From: Ciona intestinalis
Taxonomy: Eukaryota > Chordata > Ascidiacea > Phlebobranchia > Cionidae
Length of the DNA: 64,000 nucleotides
Assembly: GCF_000224145.3 (NCBI RefSeq)
Contig: NC_020177.2
Coordinates: forward strand, 4,623,713-4,687,712
Direction: 5' to 3'
How positions within the stretch are numbered: position 1 is the stretch's first letter; every line of letters begins with the position of its first letter. Below the pieces are notes generated by a model. It searched no databases. It was given only the letters and a program-made list of their open reading frames with translations, and was not told the DNA's origin. The position numbers were made by a program, and so were the translations under genes. This document shows positions 47,601 through 59,052 of this stretch, piece after piece.

Positions 47601-49758
47601 TTGGGTACACGCCGTAATCTGGGTGCTCGTACACGGCCGCAATATTTAAGTCCTGCGAGAAGTACCAAACGATTTGTAATACCGAATACTGCACACACGT
47701 TACCCACAAAGTTACATAGTTGGTAACTCGTAAGGATTGGTTTATTAAACCAGCATATCTTTGATGAATGTAACTTATTTATCCTCGCGTTGCAACGACA
47801 GTCGTGTTATAAAGACTGCAGATTCTTACATGTGAGGATATATAAGCTACTTTCATATGCGACCACTGACCTGCTGCTGCTCCTTATCTTCCATTCTGTG
47901 ACCCGCCTCGCCGTTATAGTAATCTCCTACTCTGATCGAATACGAGTTCCTATTGCTTTTCCTATTCAAAAACAAAGTTAGGATTTTTAATACTTTATAC
48001 ACGACATATTCCCCCACGTACACTGATGTAACGCAGTGTGCAGCAGTGACCACCCAACACGACGCTACCAAACTACCTCCACATAAATGCTTATAGGGTG
48101 CCCATGGGTACGTAATCTTTTGCCGGAGCGCGACCTGCAGAAACATATCGTTAACATAAACCATATACAAGTTATTTACCTTCCCACTCAACCTGCCACG
48201 GATATTCTCCCGGTCTCGAATTCGACCCGCCAACTATCCGCACTTGGAAAACACTTGGAAGATTCTCTGATCGAGTGCCGCAAGCATATCCTGTTAAAAA
48301 AACGATATTTTTTGTTTACTTTTCAATAATTTTACAACATAAACTTACCCGATGGCTCTCTTACAGCTGAAAAATAAAAAAAAGTTATATTACAATCCTT
48401 TCATATGTTTATAACAATTACCAACGCTCTTTTAGAGTCGCGGAGATACTGTTATATTATTTTTGTTCACCCAAAAGTGACGAGAAAACTGAATGAAAAA
48501 TGTACCATTTTACCCCACCTCACTATAATTTTTTTTATTGTGGTTAATTCTATACTTACTTGGATTGCCCCTAGAAACATCGTTGTACACGATATAAGAG
48601 CTTGCGAATTGTCCATTATAACTTCTTATTTCAGTAATTTGTTCATGTCCAATCATGTCGACCAGTTGATCGAAAAGTATTTCGTCGTTTAAACGAATGG
48701 TGTAACTTCGCTCGTTTACTGTAAACGTTCAAAACATTTAACACCTGTGTTCTTATGTGTGGTGAACCGCCGAATTGTGTTTTACGGTACAATACTTTAA
48801 GCGGTCAGTCGTCATTCGTATGTTAGCCCATAGCCGAACGAACTTACCTAAAACGATCAGTCGATAAGCATTTCCATGTGTTATAAGGTTTGACGAAACT
48901 GTTCCCATTTCAATGTCTCTGGGTTCGTTTACCGCGCCTTTAAATGCCGCTGTCATCTGTGATTGTAAGTTTGTTGGTCATGTTTTACACGCATAAATAC
49001 GTGAATGTAACGTGTTCATTAACGCTCGTTATAAAACAGGTGTTCTATTTTTGTTTTATACACCTCGTGCCTGCTTACAAGTTATTGGCACATATGTAAC
49101 TTTGTGATGACCATCGAGTTGACGCAATACCCGCTTAGTTCATTTTGCCCAACGACACATACACTCAAAAAGGTAACAGCATCGAGCCTCGAAGCTACAT
49201 CCCTGGCATGAAAACACTTTCCACCAAATATATACCTCGTGTCGTCTTGGTTTAAATGTAAGGACCAGAGGGTGACATTGTGGGGATCGACCGCTCCCCC
49301 TTGTCCTACCACCAGAGCATGAATCGTCAGTGCTAAAAAATCGAACCATTGTTTTCTTGTTAACGAACGTCCCTTCAAGTACTACCTCATCTCCGGTGTG
49401 TAGCGGATCGGTAACTTTTTTGTATATCGAACCTATATTCAGTTGTACATTGGATATTGTTAAACATGAGTTGTTCGTTCAGTTTTACTATGTAGGTTCA
49501 CCAGAGTGCTTAGAATTAGATCATTATTACTGATACCATCGTTGTCCAATCGATCTAGATGCCATAACACTTTCAAAGTTACATATTTGGCTGCACTGGC
49601 TGTTTCAAACTAAGCATCCGTGTTATATAACGACTGGCGTTATTGCCCGCAAGCACGTGTGGATAAAAAGGTTACTTTTTGTACTTACGTTTTTGTTGTA
49701 AACTCATTTGCACTGCAATGCTCAGCAGTAATAACACTTTCCCTATCCTACTTTTCAT
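44603..49758 (-). CDS. Secreted galectin-trypsin fusion serine protease
   Basis: Twelve exons in transcript order: 49689-49758, 49236-49432, 48848-48956, 48560-48718, 48349-48366, 48193-48290, 48022-48134, 47871-47949, 47537-47652, 47285-47379, 44858-44988, 44603-44800; 460 residues, every phase joining. Residues 1-22 form a signal peptide ([17 protein letters not shown]). Residues about 25-178 follow the galectin fold: [58 protein letters not shown] and [11 protein letters not shown]. The consensus sugar-binding residues are only partly kept. A short linker with YACGTR leads to the activation site VRIVGG at 201-206. The protease has His250 (TAAHC), Asp303 (NDIAL), Ser406 (GDSGGP) and Asp400 at the pocket base, predicting trypsin-like cleavage after Lys/Arg. 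Intron 10 contains centrin-3 on the opposite strand. A minus-strand AATAAA at 44482-44487 lies inside a MITE. Confidence 0.85.
45311..45363. repeat. 22-bp tandem repeat, 2.4 units
   Basis: ACGTTTTAATTTATGCGTAT plus GA is repeated, about 270 bp upstream of CETN3. Confidence 0.75.
45638..46138 (+). CDS. CETN3: Centrin-3, intronless, nested in a protease intron
   Basis: Calcium-binding EF-hand protein of centrioles and basal bodies. The first ATG of the frame (about 45635) begins [20 protein letters not shown] and the protein is 167 residues, the same length as human CETN3. Four EF-hands: [12 protein letters not shown] (complete), [12 protein letters not shown] (weak), [12 protein letters not shown] (Asn at position 12) and [12 protein letters not shown] (complete). 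[16 protein letters not shown] and [20 protein letters not shown] are characteristic of centrin-3 rather than centrin-1/2. The reading frame has no intron, whereas vertebrate CETN3 has several. TTTACTGTGTGTAG just before the start could be a 5' UTR or trans-splice acceptor. It lies antisense inside intron 10 of the galectin-trypsin gene. Confidence 0.95.
   Translation, partial: SLSLRNELGLEKSKRRKRRELTNEQKQEIKEAFELFDTDKDQRIDYHELKVVMRALGFEVKKADVLKVLRDYDREGSGTIGFDDYNEVITEWMLERDPQEELGKAFKLFDDDDTGKISLRNLRRVARELGETMPEEELRSMIDEFDADGDGEINLEEFIALMTGDT
46780..46785 (+). terminator. Possible polyadenylation signal of CETN3
   Basis: AATAAA about 640 bp after the CETN3 stop, the clearest signal on this strand before the next protease exon. 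Nearer weak variants may be used instead. Confidence 0.3.
47393..47500 (-). repeat. SINE 3' part
   Basis: TGAATGCAACTTATTTATTC, CAACGACAGTCGTTATAATA and TCATACACCTCGGGCCCATT, between two protease exons. Confidence 0.6.
47703..47815. repeat. SINE fragments
   Basis: ACCCACAAAGTTACATAGTT on one strand, then GATGAATGTAACTTATTTAT and CAACGACAGTCG from the reverse tail, in a protease intron. Confidence 0.45.
48349..48366 (-). other. 18-nt micro-exon of the galectin-trypsin gene
   Basis: TTTTTCAG precedes and GTAAGT follows the 18 bases. It is the only piece that joins the galectin part (ends phase 1) to the protease part (begins after one base) in frame, encoding VREPS plus split codons. Confidence 0.7.
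48403..48530. repeat. MITE, half copy
   Basis: ACAATTACCAACGCTCTTTT to TGTACCATTTTACCCCACCT, between the micro-exon and the last galectin exon. Confidence 0.6.
49002..49107 (-). repeat. SINE 3' part
   Basis: GTGAATGTAACGTGTTCATT, CGTTATAAAACAGGTGTTCT and TTTTATACACCTCGTGCCTG, in a galectin-part intron. Confidence 0.55.
49608..49677 (+). repeat. SINE tail fragment
   Basis: ATCCGTGTTATATAACGACT and CAAGCACGTGTGGATAAAAA, in the first intron of the galectin-trypsin gene. Confidence 0.45.
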
Positions 49759-51268
49759 CTTTGTATCGAGCAAAACAGACCTCTGCGAAAATTCTTAACA
49801 GCCTAAACACAAAACGAGTGGTTACCCATTGAACTATACGTGTTTCATGGCGGGGAAGATTTCATCTAACTTCTCGCATTTTTATCATAACATTACAAGC
49901 AATACACCTTAGAAACCCCGTATTTTCTTTCCAACTTAAAATACCCTTTAGCTTTCTGTCTCATCTTATACCTGACACAACTGCTTTTCAAATCTCTTTA
50001 ATATTTCTACGAGATGTCTTTATGTCGTTACCCATCAAGTCAAAACACTTTATCGACTCTGAAACAAAATGCGAGTAAAATCCCTTCCATTTGAAAGATA
50101 TCCGCGGCCATCCCTTACCGGATGTGCGTTGTACTTCCGCTAGTACCCCATGCAACGTAAGTCGTTCAATGGAACAATTTCTCTGCTGGAGATTCCAAAC
50201 CAAGAAGAATTTAGCAGCCAAGTGAGAGAAATGACGCGAGAGGAAGTAATCTACTCAATGATTCGAAGCAATAAAACCTTTTTATTCAAGCAAACCTATG
50301 CGACTTACGCAGTATAAAGTTACATCAGTTCTCAAAAACTGCTTTCTATGTAAATTCAATTGGAAATTACCCTGCTTTTTGACAACAACTGCATTTCAAA
50401 GCTTCATTAAAATCCATTTTCAGTTGAAAAGTAGTCTAACATGGGCGAAAATTTAAAACAAATGTTTTATTATAAAATGGTTCGGTTGCTGAAAAGCGCA
50501 GGCAATAGAATAATTAATAAATTAATACTGCGCGAATGCTTCGAAACTTTTTGTTCAATAACGAGCATGAATAAACAAACAGGTAACACTGTTGAAGCGG
50601 TTATGGATGCTCTGTACTATATAAGCCACATGCCAGCAGTGTGGGGATAATATACGTATATATATATAAAGTCACTATATACAGTACGTTCGCAGTAGTA
50701 ACGGGTTTCCACCGCCACAAAGCTGCGAATGTAATCGTAGAAGAAGAAAGTAAAATAAATAAGGTGTAATAAATAAATGGCACAGTTAGGTAAAGAAAAA
50801 ATAGCTTGAACTGAAATAAGGAAATTTTAACTTAAAAGCAGTGAAAGTTACAGTAGGGTGGGGGAATATGGGACAACTTTTTGTTCTATTTTTTCGTCTA
50901 TTTTTTGTTGTAAACAAAGAACATTTAAAGAAATATAAAATCGTATCGTCACGACTTCCATAGACCGTTGTTATTTGTTTTAAACACGATCAGGATATTT
51001 AGATATTATATACTAAAATTGTCCCATCTTCCCCCACAGTACTATATATTGTGTTATGTAGTGGCTGCCCGAACCAAGTGGGGAGTTTGAAATGTTGCTA
51101 TTTCTTGACTCGCCGATTTTACCAGCGTATGTGACTTTACACCAGTGGTGGGGCTAGAGAGCGCGACCAGTCTCTCTCGTCGAGGGTTGGATCTGAACAC
51201 CTGGCTGGTGACGTCTGAATACCGATGCTGCTGGCTGTCTTTATCCGGGCGAACGGAGACAACAATGT
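49759..51268. other. Intergenic region between galectin-trypsin and the follistatin/EGF-like gene
   Basis: Contains the protease promoter at its left end, a plus-strand frame of 69 codons at 50441-50650 that I do not recognise and do not call, and one full MITE. Nothing else is supported. Confidence 0.45.
50851..51047. repeat. MITE copy
   Basis: CAGTAGGGTGGGGGAATATG to TTGTCCCATCTTCCCCCACA. Confidence 0.7.
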
Positions 51269-53591
51269 TCATAGGTTTAAATTGCGCTGTGTTGAAGTTG
51301 AGTTGTCTGGTAGTTCCACACATGTTTCTTTAGTGGTTGGTGAAGCTGGCGGGAGGATTTCGTTTCTATTTCCACGATTTATCACAAACCTGCGTTAAAA
51401 AATAAGTTGACCATGTTACAGATGTTAAACAGTAACAAAACATGATTGTTTTATATCCTTTCCAAAACGAAACTAATATTCATTAAAGAACAACGAGAAG
51501 AGAACCAAAACAGAGTCGAAATGTTAGTTAAAGACTTACCGTTTGATCAATAGAAGCGAAAAGACGACGAAGAGAGCAGCAGACACTAAACCAAACACCA
51601 GTATTTGTGGCAAGCCAGATTGAGTATCTTCCTTGACGTCTAAATCACTAATGATCTCTTCGGATGCATCCCATGATACAGATCGCAGCGCAAGGCTCTT
51701 CACTCGACAATCGGGTCCAGTTTTATCATTAGGGCACCTACAGATACACCGATGTTGATATATATGTATGATAACGTATATAAATCAAAGGGCGAATCTG
51801 ACAAGATGTAAGATGAATCATCACTAACTGGTAATTTAGGACAAATGAGAAAAAGCATTCGTTAATACTCGATTACAAGCTCTTATACAACATTAAAACG
51901 TTGTATTAACGTTCGGCATAACTCAGTCACCCACAAAGGTCTATTTGTGGTAACTGGCCCGATGTATATGGGGTAGGACGGGATACCGTTAACTGATTAA
52001 ACATATTATCCCATATTTCCTGATCGTGTTTAACCGAGTAAAACCCTGTTTTAGAATTGCCGGGTAACGGTTATATATTTATGTAAATAATCTTTGTTTA
52101 CGAGCAAATAGGACGATAAAGTGAATGGAAACATGTCCCATATTACCCTAACCACTACGAGACAGCAGGACACCCGCGTTATAACGACTGTCGCTGCCAC
52201 GCCACGAGAGGATAAATACGATTCATTCATCTAAGCACTTACTCGCATCGTTTCTCTCCACTCAGTTTTTCCTCCAGACAGATCCCAGCACTTGTATATG
52301 TGGTTGATGATATACCGCCACCACAGCGTCCCATGAAATCCTCAGCTCTTGAGCACAGTTTGTACGATTCCTCGCTTTTCGCTGCGTAAAGAAGATTCGT
52401 TAAATGAGAGCCCATATCTCATTAATTACTGGTTTGCATAACACTTGTGTATGATAGGTATTGATTGGCCTACTTGAAAGTGGGCTGCGGGCTAACTTAA
52501 TCTCTGTAGGATGTAGATAAGAAAGTTCAGGCCTAACAGTCACGCACACACCCACACGATAATTTTGAGAAATTACACAGCGTTTCCTGGAATAGCTCTC
52601 TACCTTTGCATCGCTTTTTTGTTGGCTTTTTGTATCCCATCTTCTTGATTGGAATATCCATTTGTAACTCGCACGCGTGGGCCTGGAGTTGGCACAAATT
52701 CAAATAGTACTTCCGTCTGATTCCAGGCTGAAAATGAACAAACCGTTTAAGGTATCTGTCGATACACTGAATATTACACGTATATTATCATGTTAGGACT
52801 CGTGTTACCGGTGTTACTTTTCACGTTTAAATTGTTCGTTTAAATTATGCATGACCTCGCTTGTATAATGACGAAACGGCACTTTGAAACTATTAAGCTG
52901 TAACGTTACCTTATTAATTCCACAGTGAATGTCTATATCCCACTTTTCAACGGAGCACGAGAATTTGCAGACGCACGTGTTGGTTGGACCGCATTTCCCA
53001 CCGTATTTGCAGAGACCGTTCTCGTCACATGGAGCTCCCCCATCACTCTTGACCGCTGGTACAGCACTGATTACTATGGAAAGTAAATGTATTAAACTGG
53101 GGGTAAGTTGGGTGCCGTTAGCACATAATATCCCATATTTCCCAGTCGTATTTTTGACAATTACCCACGCTATTTGAAGTCTTGAGGATACGGTTATTAT
53201 GACTATGTAAACTTGTAAATATTCTTTATGAGATGGTAATACGGATTGAAAACATGGGCCATCTTACCCTAACCTATTATACTAATGTTAAGAGATTTTA
53301 TACGTCAACATACATTCTTAATTATCGTGGCTCGATCGAAATTGGACTGTGACGTAGCGGAAATGTTATTCTTGCGGATTCTAGATGCGACCACCGGTAT
53401 GCCAATTAAACCTAATTAATAATCGCCTTGTGCTATTTGCATCTTGCGACGCGATCAAAGCAGAAGCCAAGGGACAAAGATGCACTCTTTTAAAGTTACT
53501 GTAATGCGCAGTTTTATATAATCTGCTGTCGAATATACTTACGAGAAAATATGGCGATACATCCAGCAAGCATAAATCTTGTAATGTTCAT
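51269..53591 (-). CDS. Single-pass membrane protein with follistatin/Kazal-like and EGF-like modules
   Basis: Exons in transcript order: 53543-53591, 52910-53073, 52604-52727, 52243-52381, 51540-51737, 51269-51389; 264 residues with consistent phases. Signal peptide near residues 1-20 (MNITRFMLAGCIAIFSLISA). Residues 31-90 resemble a follistatin-type Kazal module: CDENGLCKYGGKCGPTNTCV, CGINK and then NLCQLQAHACELQ. A cysteine-bearing region (CSRAEDFMGRCGGG) leads to an EGF-like end CECPNDKTGPDC near 158-169. A hydrophobic helix spans about 203-223 (ILVFGLVSAALFVVFSLLLI), followed by a 40-residue cytoplasmic tail. The order resembles tomoregulin/TMEFF proteins, which have two Kazal modules and one EGF, so this is at best a divergent relative. 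MITE and SINE fragments lie in its introns. Confidence 0.75.
51968..52157. repeat. MITE copy
   Basis: TATGGGGTAGGACGGGATAC to ATGTCCCATATTACCCTAAC, in an intron of the follistatin/EGF-like gene. Confidence 0.65.
52165..52233 (+). repeat. SINE tail fragment
   Basis: CACCCGCGTTATAACGACTG, then CACGAGAGGATAAATACGAT with ATTCATTCAT, directly after a MITE. Confidence 0.55.
53096..53281. repeat. MITE copy
   Basis: CTGGGGGTAAGTTGGGTGCC to GGGCCATCTTACCCTAACCT, in intron 1 of the follistatin/EGF-like gene. Confidence 0.6.
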
Positions 53592-54584
53592 TTTGTTTAT
53601 AAATCTTTTTGTACTGCCGCTGCTTAATAAATTACAATACCTAAGTGTGGGCCTGGAACAATAAGACAGTGATTAGCATTGAACAACAGCAATGTTCATG
53701 CTATAACTTATACAACGGTGCTTTGAGGCCCCTTACAATGCGCAACATTGTAAACTAATTTTAACGCCCTGAGCAAAAATACGTGCGCTGAAGGTTTTCC
53801 GGCAGGTCATACAATGTGATCTCTGTATGTATCTACACTCCTTATTCTGAACGTATAACTGTCATCCGCAGCGAGCTACACTTAATTCAATTACAGCATC
53901 ATCCTATGTAATTGCCCTAATGGACAATAACCACTCCGTAATTGAACAGAAACGATAATTGGGCTGAAGTGCAATTGATTCCAACTTGACGTCTGCAATT
54001 GTCTAACAGTGGCTCTGATTAGCTTCAACCTGCTTATTCTGTAACTAAGTAGACTGGTACATTGTAGTCGAAGCTGCACGCGTTTAAATACTTGTCGACC
54101 AGATACTGTCTCAGAATTCGCGGTCGAGAAGAGACAATCGTAGAATACAAAAAATGTAAAAGAGAGAAAAGAAAGAAGAAGGTTCTTTGCAGACGAGATG
54201 GGTAAAAGTTGCAACGGTGGTAATGATTATTTAAGTATCACCGTAGAAAATACCAGACGTCGAATTGTGAGAAAGTGTCTTTTATAGCCAATGACCTTAA
54301 AGATTTTTTGCCCGAAAATGCAAAGATCCCACGTACGTAGATAAGAGATAGCATACCACCGTCTCTTCCTACAAAAGGAGACGCATTTATTGACTTAAAG
54401 GGTAAAATTAGATTCGTATCGATTTGGAAAATCCAAACCGTTAGGTAAAACAAAAAGGAAAAATTAACCTAAACAAATTACTGAATAGAGAAATTCCATT
54501 TCTCCTTGAACTATCCATGCCACACTCCCATACGAAATGCGGTTTGCTAATCTTCACACGACGGGCGGGTTAATACGGAAACGT

Positions 54585-55275
54585 TTAGGTGTCTGGTTCA
54601 ATGGCATTCCTGCCTCTACTGTTGAGAATTTCCAACCTCGATAAGCCATGCGCACGACACTCTATATGCTGAAAGATACCTCCCAGATCCTGGCACTGGT
54701 TTCCACGATTCCTGGTGCAGTCAGCAGTCACTCCAAGTTTGACCCAGGATTCATAACTGAAGTCACCTCCCTTTCGCCATATTTGCTGTCGTGAACTTGT
54801 CGAAACGTCCGTAGTCTCACGCCTAAGGGTCATTCACATCGTGCACTAGACGCACAAGACAGAGATTGATCAAATGATGGATCGACCGCCACCATATTCT
54901 GTGTGGTCCCTAGAATTCCTTCTATAACGGGCACTGGTTTATAATTACTACGCAAGAACTCCCGACCAGGATTTCGAAACAGCTAGACAGCGTCAGAGCT
55001 AAAGGTCACGACCCTTTTGTTTCTAGACTGCACCTAACCACAGTCTTTGAATCTTTGCGGCAAGCGACTTGAAACATCCTCAAGACCTGACGTATGAACT
55101 GTTTCGGCAACACTTTACGTTGACGTATTTCAAATTCATTGAAACGCGAACAGTCTAAATTTTTACGCCAACGATAAAACGAGTGGCTGATGTTATTTGA
55201 CACAAATAACATCAAAAAGATCGAAACTGTTATAAAATAAACACCGGATTTTAGTCGGGCGCAATCTGATATCAT
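54585..55275 (-). other. Possible unrecognised gene encoding a type II membrane protein
   Basis: Three consecutive minus-strand stretches have protein-like composition. The first (55275 downward) begins MISDCARLKSGVYFITVSIF and contains one hydrophobic helix, ending at a good donor (GTTAGG). The second, near 54850-54980, reads FRNPGREFLRSNYKPVPVIE. The third, 54585-54833, has ADCTRNRGNQCQDLGGIFQH. I could not join them with consistent splice phases and recognise no family. It may be a gene with other exons, a relic, or chance. Confidence 0.2.
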
Positions 55276-55734
55276 ACGATATTTTAGACTGTGGTTGTCG
55301 TAAATTAACAGCGTTTGCGGGTTAGGCCAACGAAAAGCAGGAAAAGAAACGGTGACGAGTGTCTATACTATAGTTACGAAAACGAAGTATGAACTAATCA
55401 AAAAATCGTGGCCACCTTCATCGTCAATTTACAACGAGTGTTCAATAAAAAATGGGCTTGTTCGCTATGGGAGTTGCCACCTAAGGAGAATGTAACGCAT
55501 GATATCAACGTATTCTTCTGGGGCCTGCAGATAAAATTACATTTTCTTATAAACACGTCGAGTAGCAGGAACTAATGATTTCAGAGCCCGCGTATCGTCG
55601 TGGATTTTCACCACATGTCTGCTTTGTTTCACTCTGGAGTATTTAATTAACCGCCATGTGCGTATAATAGTGATACATCTATGATATCAGGGTAATAAAA
55701 TAGAATCTAACTCAATAATATGATATATAACAGA

Positions 55735-55920
55735 CTCGGGTAAGATGGGACTCCTTCAACACACAATATCTAAATATCCTGGTCGTGTTTTAAACAAAAA
55801 AGAACGGTCTATGGAAGTCGTAAGAATACGGTTTTATAATTCTTTAAATGTACTTGTTTACTACCAAATGGAACGAGAATATAGAATGAAAGGTGTCCCA
55901 TATTCCCCCACCCCACTATA
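55735..55920. repeat. MITE copy
   Basis: TCGGGTAAGATGGGACTCCT to AGGTGTCCCATATTCCCCCA. Confidence 0.7.
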
Positions 55921-56778
55921 TCATTAGTGTTGGTGGCAAATAGAAACAAATCTTTTTAGGGTGGAAACTAATTGGCCGGGCGACGATTTTTCATCGTTAA
56001 GAAATGAATTGCGCGGAAGTCTATTGACTATAAACTGGAAAGAATTCGTGGGAATTTGACCCCGTTTACTTCGCTTCCGCCACCCCTTAGCCACACTTAC
56101 TCAGTCCAGGATATAAAGCTGAGTAATTAAAAATACATGGTAGGTTAGTCACATAAGAAGTCAATGATGTCTATAAAGGTCACGGCCATGCTTGGCGGGG
56201 AACCGAATCCTGTGTAAAGTCTATGGTTGATAATTTTGATTTGTCTTGAAACAAACGAGGTTAAATAATTGCGGAAAGGATTAATCACTACCATAAGCCG
56301 CAATTTCTACGAGTAATGGGTGTCTACTATCCACAAATCACTTAACACAATGTCCTGAAGACCTGGCAAGAGATATTCTGCTGCTGTATTAACTTTAATC
56401 GGGGTGATTTTAATTAAACTATCTGCTAAAAGTGCGGGCTAAAATATTAAGTACAAGCATATAATATAATCTTAAACCTATATTTAGGCGGTCAAGGCGG
56501 ATCTGATTCACCACAACCCATATTAGACTCCATTCTATAATTATACAGTTCGCCTCTGTCCTTCACTTAACTGCACGCAGACGCAACTACCTTTAAAATA
56601 AACTCAATGCTCCCAATTACAGCGGCAGGTGTAGGAGCTGCTACTGTTGCGTGTTCAGTCATGTACATCCATCGTTGTCACCGTTTGCTTACGATTCCGC
56701 CCGCACAGATGTTACAATTGTTTCACACGTGATTAATTCAGGAGAAACGGCCTCAGTTTTACCAATGGTTGGCAATCA

Positions 56779-56976
56779 TAGTATAGGATGGGGGAATATG
56801 GGACACCATTTCATTTTTTTTCTCGTCCCATTTAGTAGTAAACAAAGAACATTCAAAGAATTATAAAACCGTATCCTCCTAACTCCCATAGACTATATCG
56901 TTAATTATTTAAAACACGATTAGAATATTTCGATATTATGTGCTGAAGGTGTCCCTTCTTCCCCCAGGTTACTATA
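56779..56976. repeat. MITE copy
   Basis: AGTATAGGATGGGGGAATAT to AAGGTGTCCCTTCTTCCCCC. Confidence 0.7.
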
Positions 56977-58764
56977 TAATATAGTAAGTTGAAGTTCTCA
57001 ATATTAACCGTCATACCCATGGGTTCAAATGATTTGTATTCGTCGTATGAATACGCTGGTGCAAGATCAAAACGTTGTATTTTACCGCTACAAACACAGG
57101 TTTGTTTATATGTAAATAAACATTACGTATCAGAGGTTATATTTAGAAGACGTACGCAACCAAAACGCGCGTGGTCGTTCTGATGTAACCTGTATTTCAT
57201 CCAACCGCATCTAAAGCCCATTGCCAAATACGGAAAATTGTTCGATCTTTGATTTATAGGTCAACTTGGAGATGCTGAGTAATAGATAGGTCGTCATTAC
57301 CGCGAAATATGATTGACACCGAAGCACTGCCCACGTCCTAAAGCACTTACGTCGCTCACCAGGGGTGTGAATTGTTGATATTTATTGACTCAAAAATACG
57401 ACATGAGTAAACGATTTCAATTCGCAACGTTGGAACTGCGCCAGTTTACATAAGAATCTGAGTAACGTGCGCTTTTCTTAGCCTTGTACTTTTATGGGTA
57501 GCGATTGTATATACAATTACGTTTTACGACACGTATATGTAAACTAAAATAAGAAAGTTCCATTTACTCATTTATTCCTACAGCGGTATCTTGGTCCGTT
57601 TAGGAATGTTCCTAGAGCCCGACACTGGGACAAATTGGCAGACGAACCCAGTAGGGGGGCAATTATGTATTTTATTGACTCGTAAAGTCAGGTTGCACCA
57701 ACGCCCGGCGACAAAGCATCTTTACGTGGTCGGAAGTAAAAAAATACTCGCTTTTGAAGCACGCTGTTATTTAGAAGCCTTTATTAGTCTAGTCGCCCCA
57801 AGCTATAGTTGTGATTCATAAACCAATACAATACCTTTATCTATGCAACCGCAGCCACCACAAGTAAAGAAACTAAACATGTTTCCAGATAGATTGGAAT
57901 CTTAATTGTTCATGCCTGTTTTAGTAGTAGTACACTAACAAAACCACATCTTTAGCCATCACAAATGACGCTTTTAAAGTAAATAACTTGTTTAGATGAA
58001 CCGGTATTTGTCATACGCCCTATTTCGGTCACACGAGACCGGGAAGCGAAGAGATCACAGTGAGAATAGATGAAATCGTGTACATTACGTCATTATTTCT
58101 CAGTCGTTTGAATTATTTGTTTTTGGTCGTAAATGAGGCGAAACAATGACTTGTGTTATAACACTGTCCCTATGCTACTATTTGCCGGGCGCTTGGCCGA
58201 ATCGTCCGTTAGTTTTAAGCGATGTATTCGGCAAGCTAGCGGTCGTTCCGCCAAATACTTAAACCGTGACCGTTGTAGCATCTTGAGATTTGATATCAGT
58301 GATGTAATCAGAGAAAACGGCCGTTAGTTAAATGCTACAGGATGGCCGGTGTGATGAATGAATACATGGAACGCTTAAGTTCTGTTTTTTTTGTCGAATT
58401 GACCTTTCGGTTGCATGTGATTCAGATATACCACCGTGGCCGCCACAATCCGCTTTGAAATCCACACTCTTGATGACTCTAAAAATGTAAACAGTCCAAT
58501 GATCCTATACCACTTACATATATAAACCTAAGTACTATTCACACAACAGTATACACACTACATTACGTTGGATTGTTTGCACTAAGACGCTCGCTATCCG
58601 TTCGGTTGTTTTGAGTCTATTAAACAGCATGAATGGCTTCGTTTGTTTAAAGGTAATAATAGATATTGCTCCAAGCATGTGGTCGTTCAATCGCTGCTAA
58701 TGTGGGCTTACATAGGTTTATCTTCCGTGTGCTATGGATGCGATAACTTTTTAAAACAACAAGG

Positions 58765-58968
58765 TATATAGGTACCGTCGGATAAGATGGGACACCTTTA
58801 AAAATATTACCCATTTATCCGGATCGTGTTTTAAACAATTAACAATAAGTCTATGGTCTTTATAGGATACAGTTTTATAATTCTTTAAGTGTTCTTTGTT
58901 TACAACCAAATGGGACAGGGATATGAATGAAAAGGTGTCCCATCTTCTCCCACCCTTCATATTACTGA
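58765..58968. repeat. MITE copy (pair, first member)
   Basis: ATATAGGTACCGTCGGATAA to AAGGTGTCCCATCTTCTCCC; a partial copy of the same end follows. Confidence 0.65.
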
Positions 58969-58989
58969 ATCATATTCTATTTTAATACC

Positions 58990-59052
58990 CTGATATCATA
59001 TAAGAGAAAATAAAATAAAAAGGGGTCCCATCTTACCCCACCTTACTATATA
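58990..59052. repeat. MITE end fragment
   Basis: AAAAGGGGTCCCATCTTACC and CCACCTTACTATATA, directly after a full copy. Confidence 0.55.

Noticed and set aside
49082-49378. Alternative frame of 98 codons over the second galectin-trypsin exon
   Set aside because: It is a shadow: the correct frame joins in phase to both neighbouring exons and carries galectin motifs.
50441-50650. Plus-strand frame of 69 codons upstream of the protease gene
   Set aside because: Plausible composition but too short, with no recognised family or splice signals.
53891-54214. Frame of 107 codons with a hydrophobic start on the minus strand
   Set aside because: It could pass for a signal peptide, but the rest shows no motif and no acceptor or donor ties it to neighbours.
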